54,063 bases of DNA from Vallitaleaceae bacterium. Its GTDB lineage: Bacteria; Bacillota; Clostridia; Lachnospirales; Vallitaleaceae. Under the pieces are notes generated by a model. It had not been told where the DNA came from, made no database searches, and was given only the letters and a program-made list of their open reading frames with translations. The position numbers were made by a program, and so were the translations under genes. Positions 35,686-44,179 of this stretch are shown here, piece by piece (position 1 is the first letter of the stretch; every line of letters starts with the position of its first letter). The stretch covers positions 1 through 54,063 of the forward strand of contig JANQFZ010000012.1 in assembly GCA_028277605.1 (NCBI GenBank). The letters run 5' to 3'.

Positions 35686-37062
35686 ATGTTTATTAACCAT
35701 GATTACATTAACGGATTACTAGAAAAAACTAAAAACCCCTCTGAAGAAATCATTCAAAGTATTCTTACTGCTGCTAAAGAACAGAAGGGCTTAAGTCAAG
35801 AGCAGATTGCAACATTATTAAATGTTGATGATCGAGATCTTATACAGGAATTATTAGAAATCGCTGGTGAGATAAAAAATGATATCTATGGTAATAGAAT
35901 CGTTGTGTTTGCACCATTATATATCAGCAATCATTGTGTTAACAATTGTACTTACTGTGGTTACAGAAGAGATAATAAATTCTGTAGAAGACGTTTAACT
36001 CAGGATGAAATTCGCAAACAAGTAGAAGCTATGCAAAGTATGGGACATAAAAGACTAGCTTTAGAAACTGGTGAAGATCCTAAGAATTGTGATATGGAAT
36101 ACATATTAGAATCTATTAAAACCATATATGAAACTCAAAACAAAAATGGAGCGATTAGACGAATCAATGTTAATATTGCTTCTACGACTAAAGAAAACTA
36201 TAAGAGATTAAAAGAATCTGGAATAGGAACCTATATTTTATTCCAAGAAACGTATCATAGACCCACCTTCAAAGACGTTCATCCTACCTCTATTAAGGGA
36301 GATTATGATTATCACTTAACATCCTTTGATAGAGCAATGGAAGCAGGCATTGATGACGTTGGCGGTGGAGTATTATTCGGACTATATGATTATAAGTTTG
36401 AGGTTCTTGGATTAATGCTGCATAATCAGCATTTAGAGGACAGATTTGGCGTTGGTTTTCATACAATTTCTGTACCAAGACTTAAAAAAGTAGAAGGTGT
36501 TTATCTTGAAGATTTTCCATATGTTATTGACGATTTCACTTTCAAAAAAATAGTAGCTATTATACGCTTAGCAGTTCCTTATACAGGTATGATTTTATCA
36601 ACAAGAGAAAGTGCCGAAATCAGAAAAGAGCTGTTAAAGCTTGGTATATCTCAAATCAGTGCTGGATCGTGTACAGATATTGGTGGATATGGGCTTCAAG
36701 AACGTAATCAGCATGTGACTCAACTCTCACTTGAAGATCATAGAAGTCCAATAGAGGTTATTAAATCATTAGTAGCAGATAATTACATTCCAAATTATTG
36801 CACAGCTTGTTATCGTATGGGCAGAACGGGTGAGGCATTTATGAATCTAACAAAATCAGAAAAAATTCATAATATCTGTACTCCCAACGCTATTCTAACA
36901 CTAGCAGAATATATTTTAGATTATGGCGATGAAGAATTGAAAGAAACAGGTTTTGATTTTATAGATAGACAGATTGATGCTATGAAAAATGAAGGTGTTA
37001 AGAAATTTATTAGAAAAAGTATTGTTAAAATGAAACACGGGGAACGAGATCTATACTTATAA
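35686..37062 (+). CDS. hydG: [FeFe]-hydrogenase maturase HydG (tyrosine lyase, radical SAM)
   Basis: A 458-residue radical SAM enzyme that splits tyrosine to supply CO and cyanide for the hydrogenase H-cluster. The N-terminal cluster motif CVNNCTYC is at 84-91 (CX3CX2C). The C-terminal auxiliary cluster motif CTACYRMGRTG continues to a final cysteine in the exact CX2CX22C spacing of HydG, which separates it from the related ThiH. Blocks TGEDPKN, LFQETYHR and GVLFGLYDYKFE are intact. No hydE, hydF or hydA is in the window. It is followed by its own terminator. Confidence 0.95.
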   Translation: MFINHDYINGLLEKTKNPSEEIIQSILTAAKEQKGLSQEQIATLLNVDDRDLIQELLEIAGEIKNDIYGNRIVVFAPLYISNHCVNNCTYCGYRRDNKFCRRRLTQDEIRKQVEAMQSMGHKRLALETGEDPKNCDMEYILESIKTIYETQNKNGAIRRINVNIASTTKENYKRLKESGIGTYILFQETYHRPTFKDVHPTSIKGDYDYHLTSFDRAMEAGIDDVGGGVLFGLYDYKFEVLGLMLHNQHLEDRFGVGFHTISVPRLKKVEGVYLEDFPYVIDDFTFKKIVAIIRLAVPYTGMILSTRESAEIRKELLKLGISQISAGSCTDIGGYGLQERNQHVTQLSLEDHRSPIEVIKSLVADNYIPNYCTACYRMGRTGEAFMNLTKSEKIHNICTPNAILTLAEYILDYGDEELKETGFDFIDRQIDAMKNEGVKKFIRKSIVKMKHGERDLYL

Positions 37063-37088
37063 AGAGGTGATGTTTAACCTCTTTTTTT
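37061..37088 (+). terminator. Terminator after hydG
   Basis: AAAGAGGT/ACCTCTTT stem (37061-37068 and 37077-37084) running into eight T. The first bases overlap the hydG stop codon. Confidence 0.8.
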
Positions 37089-37254
37089 TATATTTTTTTA
37101 ATATCAGAATTTTCTGTTATAATATGGCTTAACACAAGCATTGAACTAATAGAATAAGTATAACAAGTCCAACCAGCTATTCACCTCTTATATTTTTTCA
37201 TTATAGTTATAGGTTTTTAATATTATAATATTGTTAAAAAATTAATTTAAACGA

Positions 37255-37283
37255 TTGACATTTACAAATGCTTTAATTATAAT
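37255..37283 (+). promoter_or_regulatory. Sigma-A promoter of pckA
   Basis: Perfect TTGACA (37255-37260), 17-base spacer and TATAAT (37278-37283). It implies a long leader of about 240 bases before pckA. Confidence 0.75.
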
Positions 37284-37423
37284 TATTATGGGGAAGGATT
37301 TAAAATTTATAAAAACAATCTAAATGAGACAACGTCTCCTGAAAATCATTTATCCAATTACCATTATTAATATTGACTATGATGAATCACAAAAAAGATA
37401 TGTTTTACATCTTATTACACTAT

Positions 37424-37467
37424 AAACAATATACGACCTATTTTTTCTATAATATTCTATATTGTTT
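37424..37467 (+). repeat. Inverted repeat in the pckA leader
   Basis: AAACAATATA (37424-37433) and TATATTGTTT (37458-37467) form a perfect 10-bp inverted repeat, 11 bp with the flanking T/A. The 24 bases between contain a second TATAAT-like box. It could be a regulator site or an mRNA stem; there is no T-run after it. The remaining leader holds only a small GAGAC/GTCTC hairpin near 37325-37338. Confidence 0.5.
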
Positions 37468-37532
37468 ACAAAGATCTGTATGACACTTTTTGGGATTTAA
37501 TCAAAATACAACCATAAAGGAGGAAACACTTA

Positions 37533-39257
37533 ATGGCTACAAAAGCAAATTACAAATGGGAAGAAATAAAAAAAGAAAATCCTATTTTTTCTCAAATCAG
37601 AGTTACGATTGAAACACCTTTTTACGGTAACAATGTCGTTAACGTTAGTTCAGTTAAAGAAGCTTACAAATTAGCTGCTGCTTCACCTGGAACTATCGTA
37701 ACAGATATACCTATCTACGAACCAGAAAAAAATGGTTTGGATCCAGATGCTAAAGTATTATTATTCAATGATGGAGCGGTTAAAGGTCGTTGTGCTGCTG
37801 CTAGAAGAATCATTGGTGAGCCTAATGTTGATCAAGAAGCTTATGCTTCAAAAATTAGAGAAGCTATCTATAACACTAGATTTCGTAAGCTATATCATGC
37901 CGAAGCCTATGTTGGTCTAGATAAAGACTTTATGGTTAAAGCACATCTTTTAATGCCAGAAGGCCACGAAAACATCTTATATTCATGGCTATTAAACTTC
38001 CAGTATATAACGGAAGCTTATCATAAAATGTATTTAGAATCAAAAGATATTGAGAATGAAGGGGATATTTACATTTTCTCTGATCCTGATTGGAAGCATG
38101 AAGAACATCCACTTGGATTATCTTTCTTCGATCCAACTCATAACTGCGCGGCGTTACTTGGTATGAGATATTTTGGAGAACACAAAAAAGCAACCTTAAC
38201 ATTAGGATGGGGAACAGCTAACAGACATGGATATGCAGCATGCCATGGCGGTCAGAAGCGATATAACTTATCTACTGGCAAAAAGTTCGTTGCTGGTGTA
38301 TTCGGTTTATCCGGTTCAGGTAAATCAACGATTACACACGCTAAACACGGTGATAAGTACGATGTAACTGTTCTTCATGATGACGCGTTTATTATTTCTA
38401 CAGAAAATGGATCTTCAGTAGCATTAGAACCTTCCTATTTTGACAAAACTCAAGATTACCCAATGGCTAATGATGATAATAGATTCTTACTTACGGTACA
38501 AAACAATGCAGCAACACGTGATGAAAATGGAAAAATTGTATTAGTTACCGAAGACATTAGAAATGGAAACGGACGTGCTGTTAAATCTAAATTATGGTCT
38601 CCTAACCGTGTTAATAAGTTTGAAGAACCCGTTAATGCTATTTTCTGGTTAATGAAAGATCCAACCTTACCACCAATTATTAAATTAAGCGGTTCAGCCC
38701 TAGCTTCTGTTATGGGTGCTACTCTAGCAACTAAGAGAACATCTGCTGAAAGATTACCAGAAGGTGTTGATCCAAATGCACTTGTTGTTGAGCCTTATGC
38801 TAATCCTTTTAGAACTTATCCATTAGTCAATGATTTTACTAAGTTCAAAAAATTATTTGATGATAATGATGTGGATTGCTATATCTTAAATACGGGTTCC
38901 TTTATGGATAAAAATGTAACACCTGCCATTACTTTAGGCGCATTAGAATCTGTTATTGAAGGAACTGCAACATTCAAGCCTTGGGGTGAATTCTCCGATA
39001 TTCAAATTATGGATGTAGAAGGTTATGTTCCAGATATGAAAGATTCAGAGTATGTTACTCAGCTTTATTCTAGAATGTTAGATAGAGTTAAATATGTTAA
39101 ATCAAGAGATTTCGAAAAAGGCGGATTTGACAAATTACCAGAAGAAGCAATTGGTGCATTGGTAAGAGTTGTCAATGAATTAGAAAAACTTAACTTTTCC
39201 TTTTCTAAATCAGTAGATGACGCCATTAAAGAAGTTGTTGAAGAATATAATAACTAA
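37533..39257 (+). CDS. pckA: Phosphoenolpyruvate carboxykinase (ATP)
   Basis: A 574-residue ATP-dependent PEP carboxykinase, linking oxaloacetate and PEP. The kinase P-loop reads GLSGSGKST. HDDAF gives the metal-binding aspartates. The C-terminal FWLMKDPTLPP block and the SGSALASVMGATLATKRTSAE region are typical of a longer Clostridia branch of the family (most are near 530-540 residues). AAAGGAGG precedes the ATG. It is monocistronic with a long leader and a strong terminator. In fermenters the enzyme often runs in the ATP-forming direction. Confidence 0.94.
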   Translation: MATKANYKWEEIKKENPIFSQIRVTIETPFYGNNVVNVSSVKEAYKLAAASPGTIVTDIPIYEPEKNGLDPDAKVLLFNDGAVKGRCAAARRIIGEPNVDQEAYASKIREAIYNTRFRKLYHAEAYVGLDKDFMVKAHLLMPEGHENILYSWLLNFQYITEAYHKMYLESKDIENEGDIYIFSDPDWKHEEHPLGLSFFDPTHNCAALLGMRYFGEHKKATLTLGWGTANRHGYAACHGGQKRYNLSTGKKFVAGVFGLSGSGKSTITHAKHGDKYDVTVLHDDAFIISTENGSSVALEPSYFDKTQDYPMANDDNRFLLTVQNNAATRDENGKIVLVTEDIRNGNGRAVKSKLWSPNRVNKFEEPVNAIFWLMKDPTLPPIIKLSGSALASVMGATLATKRTSAERLPEGVDPNALVVEPYANPFRTYPLVNDFTKFKKLFDDNDVDCYILNTGSFMDKNVTPAITLGALESVIEGTATFKPWGEFSDIQIMDVEGYVPDMKDSEYVTQLYSRMLDRVKYVKSRDFEKGGFDKLPEEAIGALVRVVNELEKLNFSFSKSVDDAIKEVVEEYNN

Positions 39258-39290
39258 TAATATTGTAAAGTAAAACAGTGCAAATCACCA

Positions 39291-39325
39291 AAATAAGACG
39301 CTCATGAGCGTCTTATTTTTTGTAA
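39291..39325. terminator. Bidirectional terminator between pckA and the MarR gene
   Basis: A perfect 14-bp palindrome AAATAAGACGCTCA/TGAGCGTCTTATTT (39291-39318), with T-runs on the plus strand and A-rich flanks that give T on the minus strand. Confidence 0.85.
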
Positions 39326-39349
39326 AAACAATTCAATAATAGTATTTCT

Positions 39350-39790
39350 TTATTTTTTTTTCTTAAAATAAGCATTTATTTTTTTTAGCCCTTTAATGAA
39401 TACTTCTAACTCGTCATCCTCTAACATCTTAATGATTTCTTGGATCATCTGTTTGTGGAAATTAGCATGATGAATAAAGGCTTTCTTCCCTTTTCTTGAA
39501 AGTGATATAAGTACCACTCTTCTATCCTTAGTACTTCTCTCTCTTTTTACATAATCCTTTTTAACAAGATTATTAATAGCAATGGTAAGTGTCCCAACGG
39601 TAATATCTAAATCTTTAGCAATAGAGGACATACTTCTAGAGTTCTCAAATCCTATAACTTCAATAATATGCATATCAGTTATTGAAATATCCTTGAACTC
39701 ATCCGTTATAAGTGCTTTTTCTTCTACTGTAAATATACCATTAAACAATAAAACTAATGCCTCATTGAGTGTTGCATAAGCACTCTTCAC
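39350..39790 (-). CDS. MarR family regulator, probably FabT-like
   Basis: A 146-residue winged-helix repressor. The recognition helix region SMSSIAKDLDITVGTLTIAINNL and the wing RSTKDRRVVLISLSRKG are clear, and size and texture match FabT of Lactobacillales. I start at the GTG at 39790, five bases after GGTGA; the open frame to a TTG at 39868 would run across the promoter and operator and cannot be used. Its promoter carries the same palindrome as the fab operon promoter, so it probably represses itself and fatty acid synthesis, perhaps with acyl-ACP as corepressor as in FabT. The MarR fold is sure; the FabT role is inference from shared sites. Confidence 0.8.
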   Translation of the reverse strand: MKSAYATLNEALVLLFNGIFTVEEKALITDEFKDISITDMHIIEVIGFENSRSMSSIAKDLDITVGTLTIAINNLVKKDYVKRERSTKDRRVVLISLSRKGKKAFIHHANFHKQMIQEIIKMLEDDELEVFIKGLKKINAYFKKKK

Positions 39791-39856
39791 ATGTCTCACC
39801 TTTTTCTTAACTTTAGATTTCACCTTTAATTTATGTAAATCATATCTTGCAATTAG

Positions 39857-39869
39857 TTTGATAATCAAA
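39857..39869 (-). promoter_or_regulatory. FabT-like operator upstream of the MarR gene
   Basis: The palindrome TTTGATAATCAAA, identical to that at the fabH promoter and placed identically, touching the -10 box. Confidence 0.72.
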
Positions 39870-39897
39870 GTATATAATAAATGTTTATTATTGTCAA
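39869..39897 (-). promoter_or_regulatory. Sigma-A promoter of the MarR gene
   Basis: Minus strand TTGACA (39892-39897), 17-base spacer and TATACT (39869-39874). Boxes and spacing are the same as at fabH while the spacer sequence differs. Confidence 0.8.
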
Positions 39898-39953
39898 TTA
39901 TTCTGTATTGGAGCTCGTTGAGGTATGGTTAAATTAACACAAAATATCAATAG

Positions 39954-40487
39954 TTAATAACCAAAGACTTTATAAGTTAGTATCACAGAAGCAATAATAC
40001 CTGTTAGAGTCGCTATTAAAGCACCTGTTAACGTATAGCGCGTTTTTTTAATTTTAACCGTCATAAAATAAATAGACATGGTATAAAAAATAGTCTCTGT
40101 ACACCCCATCATAATAGATGTCATTCTCCCTACCAAAGAATCGGGCCCAAATGTTTTAAACAAATCCAGTATAAGCCCAGTCGTAGCAGAAGAAGATATG
40201 GTACGCATTATAGCAATTGGTACCAGCTCTGATGGAAAACCGACATGCTCCATTAACGGTGTTAAAGCCTTTGTAAGTGCATCTAAAAAACCTGAAGCTC
40301 TCAATATACCAACCGCGAGCATCAAACCAATTAAAGTGGGCATAATTTCTACAACAATTCTAAAACCATCTTTAGCCCCTTTAATAAAGGTATCATAGAC
40401 ATTGACATGATTTAACAAACCATAAACAATAATGATAATGAATACAACGGGGATCATAAAATCTGAAAGAAACAACAACAGCCTCAT
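39954..40487 (-). CDS. spmB: Spore maturation protein B
   Basis: A 177-residue membrane protein of the nucleoside-recognition (Gate) family. VEIMPTLIGLMLAVGILRASG and the GCTETIFYTMSIYF block are hallmarks of SpmB. With SpmA it is needed for normal spore core dehydration in B. subtilis. Its start overlaps the end of spmA by 4 bp. Confidence 0.92.
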   Translation of the reverse strand: MRLLLFLSDFMIPVVFIIIIVYGLLNHVNVYDTFIKGAKDGFRIVVEIMPTLIGLMLAVGILRASGFLDALTKALTPLMEHVGFPSELVPIAIMRTISSSATTGLILDLFKTFGPDSLVGRMTSIMMGCTETIFYTMSIYFMTVKIKKTRYTLTGALIATLTGIIASVILTYKVFGY

Positions 40488-41065
40488 CTCATATACCCCT
40501 TCATCATAATTTTAGAAAAAATGATGCCAGCTAAAGTGGAAAACAAAGTGGCAACAATTGCAGGTCCTATAATTTCAGCAGGATTTTCCGAGCCATATTG
40601 AGATCGATAGGCAAGCATATTGACTGAAATCAATTGAACTGAGGATATATTGACAATAAGAAACGTACACATTGCTGTACTTGCTGTTGTTTTGTCTTTA
40701 TTAAGCTCTTGTAATTTTTCCATAGCTTTTAACCCAGGCGGCGTTGCAGCCCAACCGAGACCGAGAATATTTGCAATGATATTGGTAGCAATATACTGCA
40801 TAGCAGGGTGTCTTTCAGGAATTTTAGGAAACAAAAACCTTAAGAAAGGTTTCATTTTATGAGTAAGCTTTTTTATCAGACCGGATCGTTCTGCAATCTT
40901 CATTAATCCCGTCCACATAGCAATAACACCGACTAAGGTAATACATAACGTGATAGCATCCTTAGAAGAGTCTATAGCCGCTTGTGTTATTTCTTGCATG
41001 CGCCCATTGAATGCTCCATAAATAATACCAATAAGGATCATAAATGCCCATAAATAATTTAACAT
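40484..41065 (-). CDS. spmA: Spore maturation protein A
   Basis: A 193-residue membrane protein, partner of SpmB. The N-terminal MLNYLWAFMILIGIIYG helix, the GVIAMWTGLMKIAERSGL segment and NIIANILGLGWAATPPGLKAM are characteristic. GGTGA lies upstream of the ATG. The pair forms a two-gene unit on the minus strand. Confidence 0.92.
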   Translation of the reverse strand: MLNYLWAFMILIGIIYGAFNGRMQEITQAAIDSSKDAITLCITLVGVIAMWTGLMKIAERSGLIKKLTHKMKPFLRFLFPKIPERHPAMQYIATNIIANILGLGWAATPPGLKAMEKLQELNKDKTTASTAMCTFLIVNISSVQLISVNMLAYRSQYGSENPAEIIGPAIVATLFSTLAGIIFSKIMMKGYMR

Positions 41066-41223
41066 ACAGGTTCACCATGATACTATTTTCTATTTAATTA
41101 TTTATATGATAAATCCCTGTGTTTCATGCGATATAGATAATGTATATTATTGTCCACATAACTATCATTTTTTAATAATTTTATCCCCAAATTAAGGCTA
41201 CTCTATTCCTATTATGGGTATAA

Positions 41224-42102
41224 CTATGCTTTTGGCATAATTTCTTCTTTCAGTCTTTGACCCGTTGGTGTTGCTGCTACACCTCCTTCTGCTGTCTCTC
41301 TTAAACAGACAGGCATCATTCTACCTACCCGATCCATAGCATACACAACTTCATCAAAAGGAATTATGCTCACGATCCCTGCTAAAGCCATTTCTGCACT
41401 TATCATAGCATTGGCTGTTCCTATAGTATTTCTCTTAGCACAAGGAACTTCAACTAAGCCAGCCACTGGATCACATACCAATCCCATTATATTCTTAAGA
41501 CACATAGACGCTGCGTGTAGGGCTTGTTCACAGGAACCACCCAGCATTTCTACGACTGCTGCTGCTGCCATAGCAGATGCCGATCCTACCTCTGCTTGAC
41601 ATCCTCCTTGAGCACCAGACAAGCTTGCATTTTTTCCAATAATAATTCCTACCATACTTGAAGTCAATAGACCATGGATAATATCTTTATCCAATAAATT
41701 AAAAGTTTCCTTGGTACTTAATAGTACTGCTGGCAAAACCCCACTAGATCCAGCTGTTGGACAAGCAACAATCCTTCCCATAGAAGCATTAACTTCAATG
41801 ACGCTTAAAGCATAACTAATAGCTTTAGACATAGTTAAGCCACAAACAGAAACATGTGAATCATAGTATTCTTTTAGTTTTTTAGCTTCTCCACCTATCA
41901 TTTTACCTTTAATATTTTGCTTCTTATCCAGTCCTTTTGCAATGGATACTTTCATAACATTCCAGCTTATCATCATTTTATCCAATATCTCTTTTTCACT
42001 CATACCACTATTCTGCTTTTCATAATCTATGGCGGCATGATAGATAGGTACTTTTTTTTCCTCGCAGTAGGATAATAATTCAATACCACTCTTTATATTC
42101 AT
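41224..42102 (-). CDS. sdaAA: L-serine dehydratase, iron-sulfur type, alpha subunit
   Basis: A 292-residue catalytic subunit of the oxygen-sensitive 4Fe-4S serine dehydratase, turning L-serine into pyruvate and ammonia. Cysteines in VACPTAGSSG, GLVCDPVAG and VPCAKRN are the conserved positions for the cluster. SGAQGGCQAEVGSASAMAA is a family signature. AAGAAGG precedes the ATG. It follows sdaAB by 50 bp. Confidence 0.95.
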   Translation of the reverse strand: MNIKSGIELLSYCEEKKVPIYHAAIDYEKQNSGMSEKEILDKMMISWNVMKVSIAKGLDKKQNIKGKMIGGEAKKLKEYYDSHVSVCGLTMSKAISYALSVIEVNASMGRIVACPTAGSSGVLPAVLLSTKETFNLLDKDIIHGLLTSSMVGIIIGKNASLSGAQGGCQAEVGSASAMAAAAVVEMLGGSCEQALHAASMCLKNIMGLVCDPVAGLVEVPCAKRNTIGTANAMISAEMALAGIVSIIPFDEVVYAMDRVGRMMPVCLRETAEGGVAATPTGQRLKEEIMPKA

Positions 42103-42152
42103 CTAAAGCCTTCTTTCTCATGGTCAAATTTAATTATATTTTCTTACTCTAT

Positions 42153-42827
42153 TTAAAGTGCCATTTTTTCAATATAGGCGACTTCTTTTATATATTTGAC
42201 AGCTTTTATTTCCTTTAAAACCTGCCTGGTAATAGAATCATCCATCTCAACAATCAATCGCGCAAACTCACCTTTGGCTTGCCTAAAAAGCTTCATAAAA
42301 GCAATATTAATAGTATGTTCTGCTAAAACAGCCGTTATGCCTGCGATAACGCCTGGTCTATCATAATGCTTTACAATCAAGGTTGTATATTCTCCATCAA
42401 AAGCAACATCAATATCATTGATTTTAAGTATTTTAATTTTACCGCCACCAATAGAAGCACCCATAACCTCAGTTATTTTACCTTCTTTGCTGGTTAGTTG
42501 TATTTTTACAGTATTTGGATGAACTTCTCCCAAATCAGCTTCAATGAATTCATATTCTAACCCTATACTATCCCCTATACTATAGGCATCTTTTATACGT
42601 TCGTCATCTGGTAAAAAGCCCATAACACCAGACAATAATGCACGATCAGTCCCATGTCCAACATAAGTCTTAGCAAAAGAACCATGAAGATAAAATTGTA
42701 CTTTTTTAATAGATTTTCCATGGATTCGCATTGCAATATAACCAATTTTTACAGCTCCAGCTGTATGGGAACTGGAGGGACCTATCATAATGGGACCAAT
42801 AATGTCAAAAACACCGAATTGTTCCAT
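42153..42827 (-). CDS. sdaAB: L-serine dehydratase, iron-sulfur type, beta subunit
   Basis: A 224-residue beta subunit. FDIIGPIMIGPSSSHTAGA is the signature near the N-terminus. The C-terminal third is an ACT domain (YTTLIVKHYDRPGVIAGI onward) that may sense serine. I start at the ATG at 42827 because AGGTG lies five bases upstream; the eight codons further upstream have no support. Confidence 0.94.
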   Translation of the reverse strand: MEQFGVFDIIGPIMIGPSSSHTAGAVKIGYIAMRIHGKSIKKVQFYLHGSFAKTYVGHGTDRALLSGVMGFLPDDERIKDAYSIGDSIGLEYEFIEADLGEVHPNTVKIQLTSKEGKITEVMGASIGGGKIKILKINDIDVAFDGEYTTLIVKHYDRPGVIAGITAVLAEHTINIAFMKLFRQAKGEFARLIVEMDDSITRQVLKEIKAVKYIKEVAYIEKMAL

Positions 42828-42892
42828 ACTTACACCTACTTCTCTAAACATAAATTTACATTTTTATCAATAACTACAAATTAATACTTAAG

Positions 42893-42921
42893 TTGACAGA
42901 TATGCCTATATATGTTATATT
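42893..42921 (+). promoter_or_regulatory. Sigma-A promoter of abrB
   Basis: TTGACA (42893-42898), 17-base spacer and TATATT (42916-42921). The opposite strand holds overlapping TTGACA/TTGACT boxes that probably serve sdaAB, so the two promoters would compete. TTGTCAA and a CTAG...CTAG repeat between 42922 and 42955 are possible regulator sites. Confidence 0.7.
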
Positions 42922-42965
42922 ACAACTAGTCAATTGTCAAAAAAAGTAAACTAGGGGGTATCCAC

Positions 42966-43229
42966 ATGCGTTCAACAGGCATTGTTAGAAAGCTAGACGA
43001 ATTAGGTCGTATAACACTTCCAGTGGAAATCAGAAGAAATTTTGATATTAAAGAGAAAGACGCACTGGAAATTTTTGTTGATCAAGAACGAATTGTTCTA
43101 AAAAAATATCAGCCTGCCGACATATTTTCTGGCGAAATGGAAGACTTAATTGATTATTATGGAAAAAAAGTTTCTAAAAAATCAATTAGAGAAATGGCCA
43201 AACTTGCAGATCTAAATATTAGTGAATAA
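42966..43229 (+). CDS. abrB: AbrB family transition-state regulator
   Basis: An 87-residue swapped-hairpin DNA-binding protein. The N-terminal MRSTGIVRKLDELGRITLP and IRRNFDIKEKDALEIFVD match AbrB/Abh; the C-terminal multimerisation part is divergent and ends MAKLADLNISE. In Bacillus AbrB controls stationary-phase and sporulation genes and its gene lies next to rsmI, as it does here. AGGGGGT precedes the ATG. Confidence 0.93.
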   Translation: MRSTGIVRKLDELGRITLPVEIRRNFDIKEKDALEIFVDQERIVLKKYQPADIFSGEMEDLIDYYGKKVSKKSIREMAKLADLNISE

Positions 43230-43257
43230 GCTGCTTTCCTTGCAGCTTATTTTTTTC
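43225..43257 (+). terminator. Terminator of abrB
   Basis: A perfect 10-bp stem AATAAGCTGC/GCAGCTTATT followed by T5. The first arm includes the abrB stop codon. Confidence 0.88.
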
Positions 43258-43271
43258 TTATATGAAATAGG

Positions 43272-44117
43272 CTATTTCTTTTTAACTAGATAATTATAGA
43301 TTTCTCTTTTAGAAACTCCTCGCTCTTTAGCAGCTGTCTTAATAGCTGTTTTTTTGTCGGCACCTTTATTTAAATATAAATTAACGTGCTCTTCAATGGT
43401 TACATTTTCCCATTGTTTTTGTCTATCCCGTTCCAATTCTTCATTTGACAGAGCTTCGATTACAAGAACATATTCCCCTCTCGGCTGGGTTTGGTCATAC
43501 AAATGTATCGCTCCCTCTAGTGTCGTATATATCATCTCTTCATATTTTTTTGTAAGTTCTCTTGCGAGCGTCAGCCTTCTATTTCCTAAATGTTCATATA
43601 AGCCCTTAAGTGTTTTTTTTAAGCGGTGTGGTGCTTCATATAATATAATGGTTCGTGTTTCATTTAGTAGTACTCCAATTCTTTCATTTCTTTTCTTCTT
43701 ATCGATTGGTAAAAATCCTTCAAAAACAAAGCGTCTGGTGGATAGTCCAGATAATACTAAGGCTTGAATCGCTGCAACTGGCCCTGGCATAGATGTAACA
43801 GGTATGTTATTTTCCACACAAAGTTGAACCAAATCTTCACCAGGATCAGATATACCGGGTGTCCCAGCATCTGTAACTAAGGCAACCGACTTGCCTTCCT
43901 TTATTTTTTTTATAATACTTTGTCCTTTTTCATATTTATTATGCTCATGGTAGCTTATCAGAGGTTTATGAATCTGATAGCAGTTCAAAAGCTTTTTAGT
44001 ATGTCTTGTATCCTCAGCCGCTATAAAATCAACCTCCTTAAGAGTTTTAAGTGCTCTCATAGAAATATCTTCCATATTTCCAATAGGTGTAGCAACTAAA
44101 CATAATCTGCTATCCAT
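43272..44117 (-). CDS. rsmI: 16S rRNA (cytidine1402-2'-O)-methyltransferase
   Basis: A 281-residue RsmI of the tetrapyrrole methylase fold. LVATPIGNMEDIS, AAEDTRHTKKLL, TDAGTPGISDPGE and FEGFLP are diagnostic. The C-terminal end AAKERGVSKREIYNYLV is a helix-turn-helix-like extension common in this family. It is the last gene of the cluster, and AAAAGGAG lies before the ATG. Confidence 0.95.
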   Translation of the reverse strand: MDSRLCLVATPIGNMEDISMRALKTLKEVDFIAAEDTRHTKKLLNCYQIHKPLISYHEHNKYEKGQSIIKKIKEGKSVALVTDAGTPGISDPGEDLVQLCVENNIPVTSMPGPVAAIQALVLSGLSTRRFVFEGFLPIDKKKRNERIGVLLNETRTIILYEAPHRLKKTLKGLYEHLGNRRLTLARELTKKYEEMIYTTLEGAIHLYDQTQPRGEYVLVIEALSNEELERDRQKQWENVTIEEHVNLYLNKGADKKTAIKTAAKERGVSKREIYNYLVKKK

Positions 44118-44179
44118 CCTACATTCTCCTTTTATTAATGAATAAGTCCATTATTCTTGTTGATAGATACTCTGGTTAA

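Noticed and set aside
37290..37532. A riboswitch in the pckA leader
   Set aside because: No known aptamer pattern and no terminator or sequestering stem over the ribosome site could be seen; only the inverted repeat is reported.
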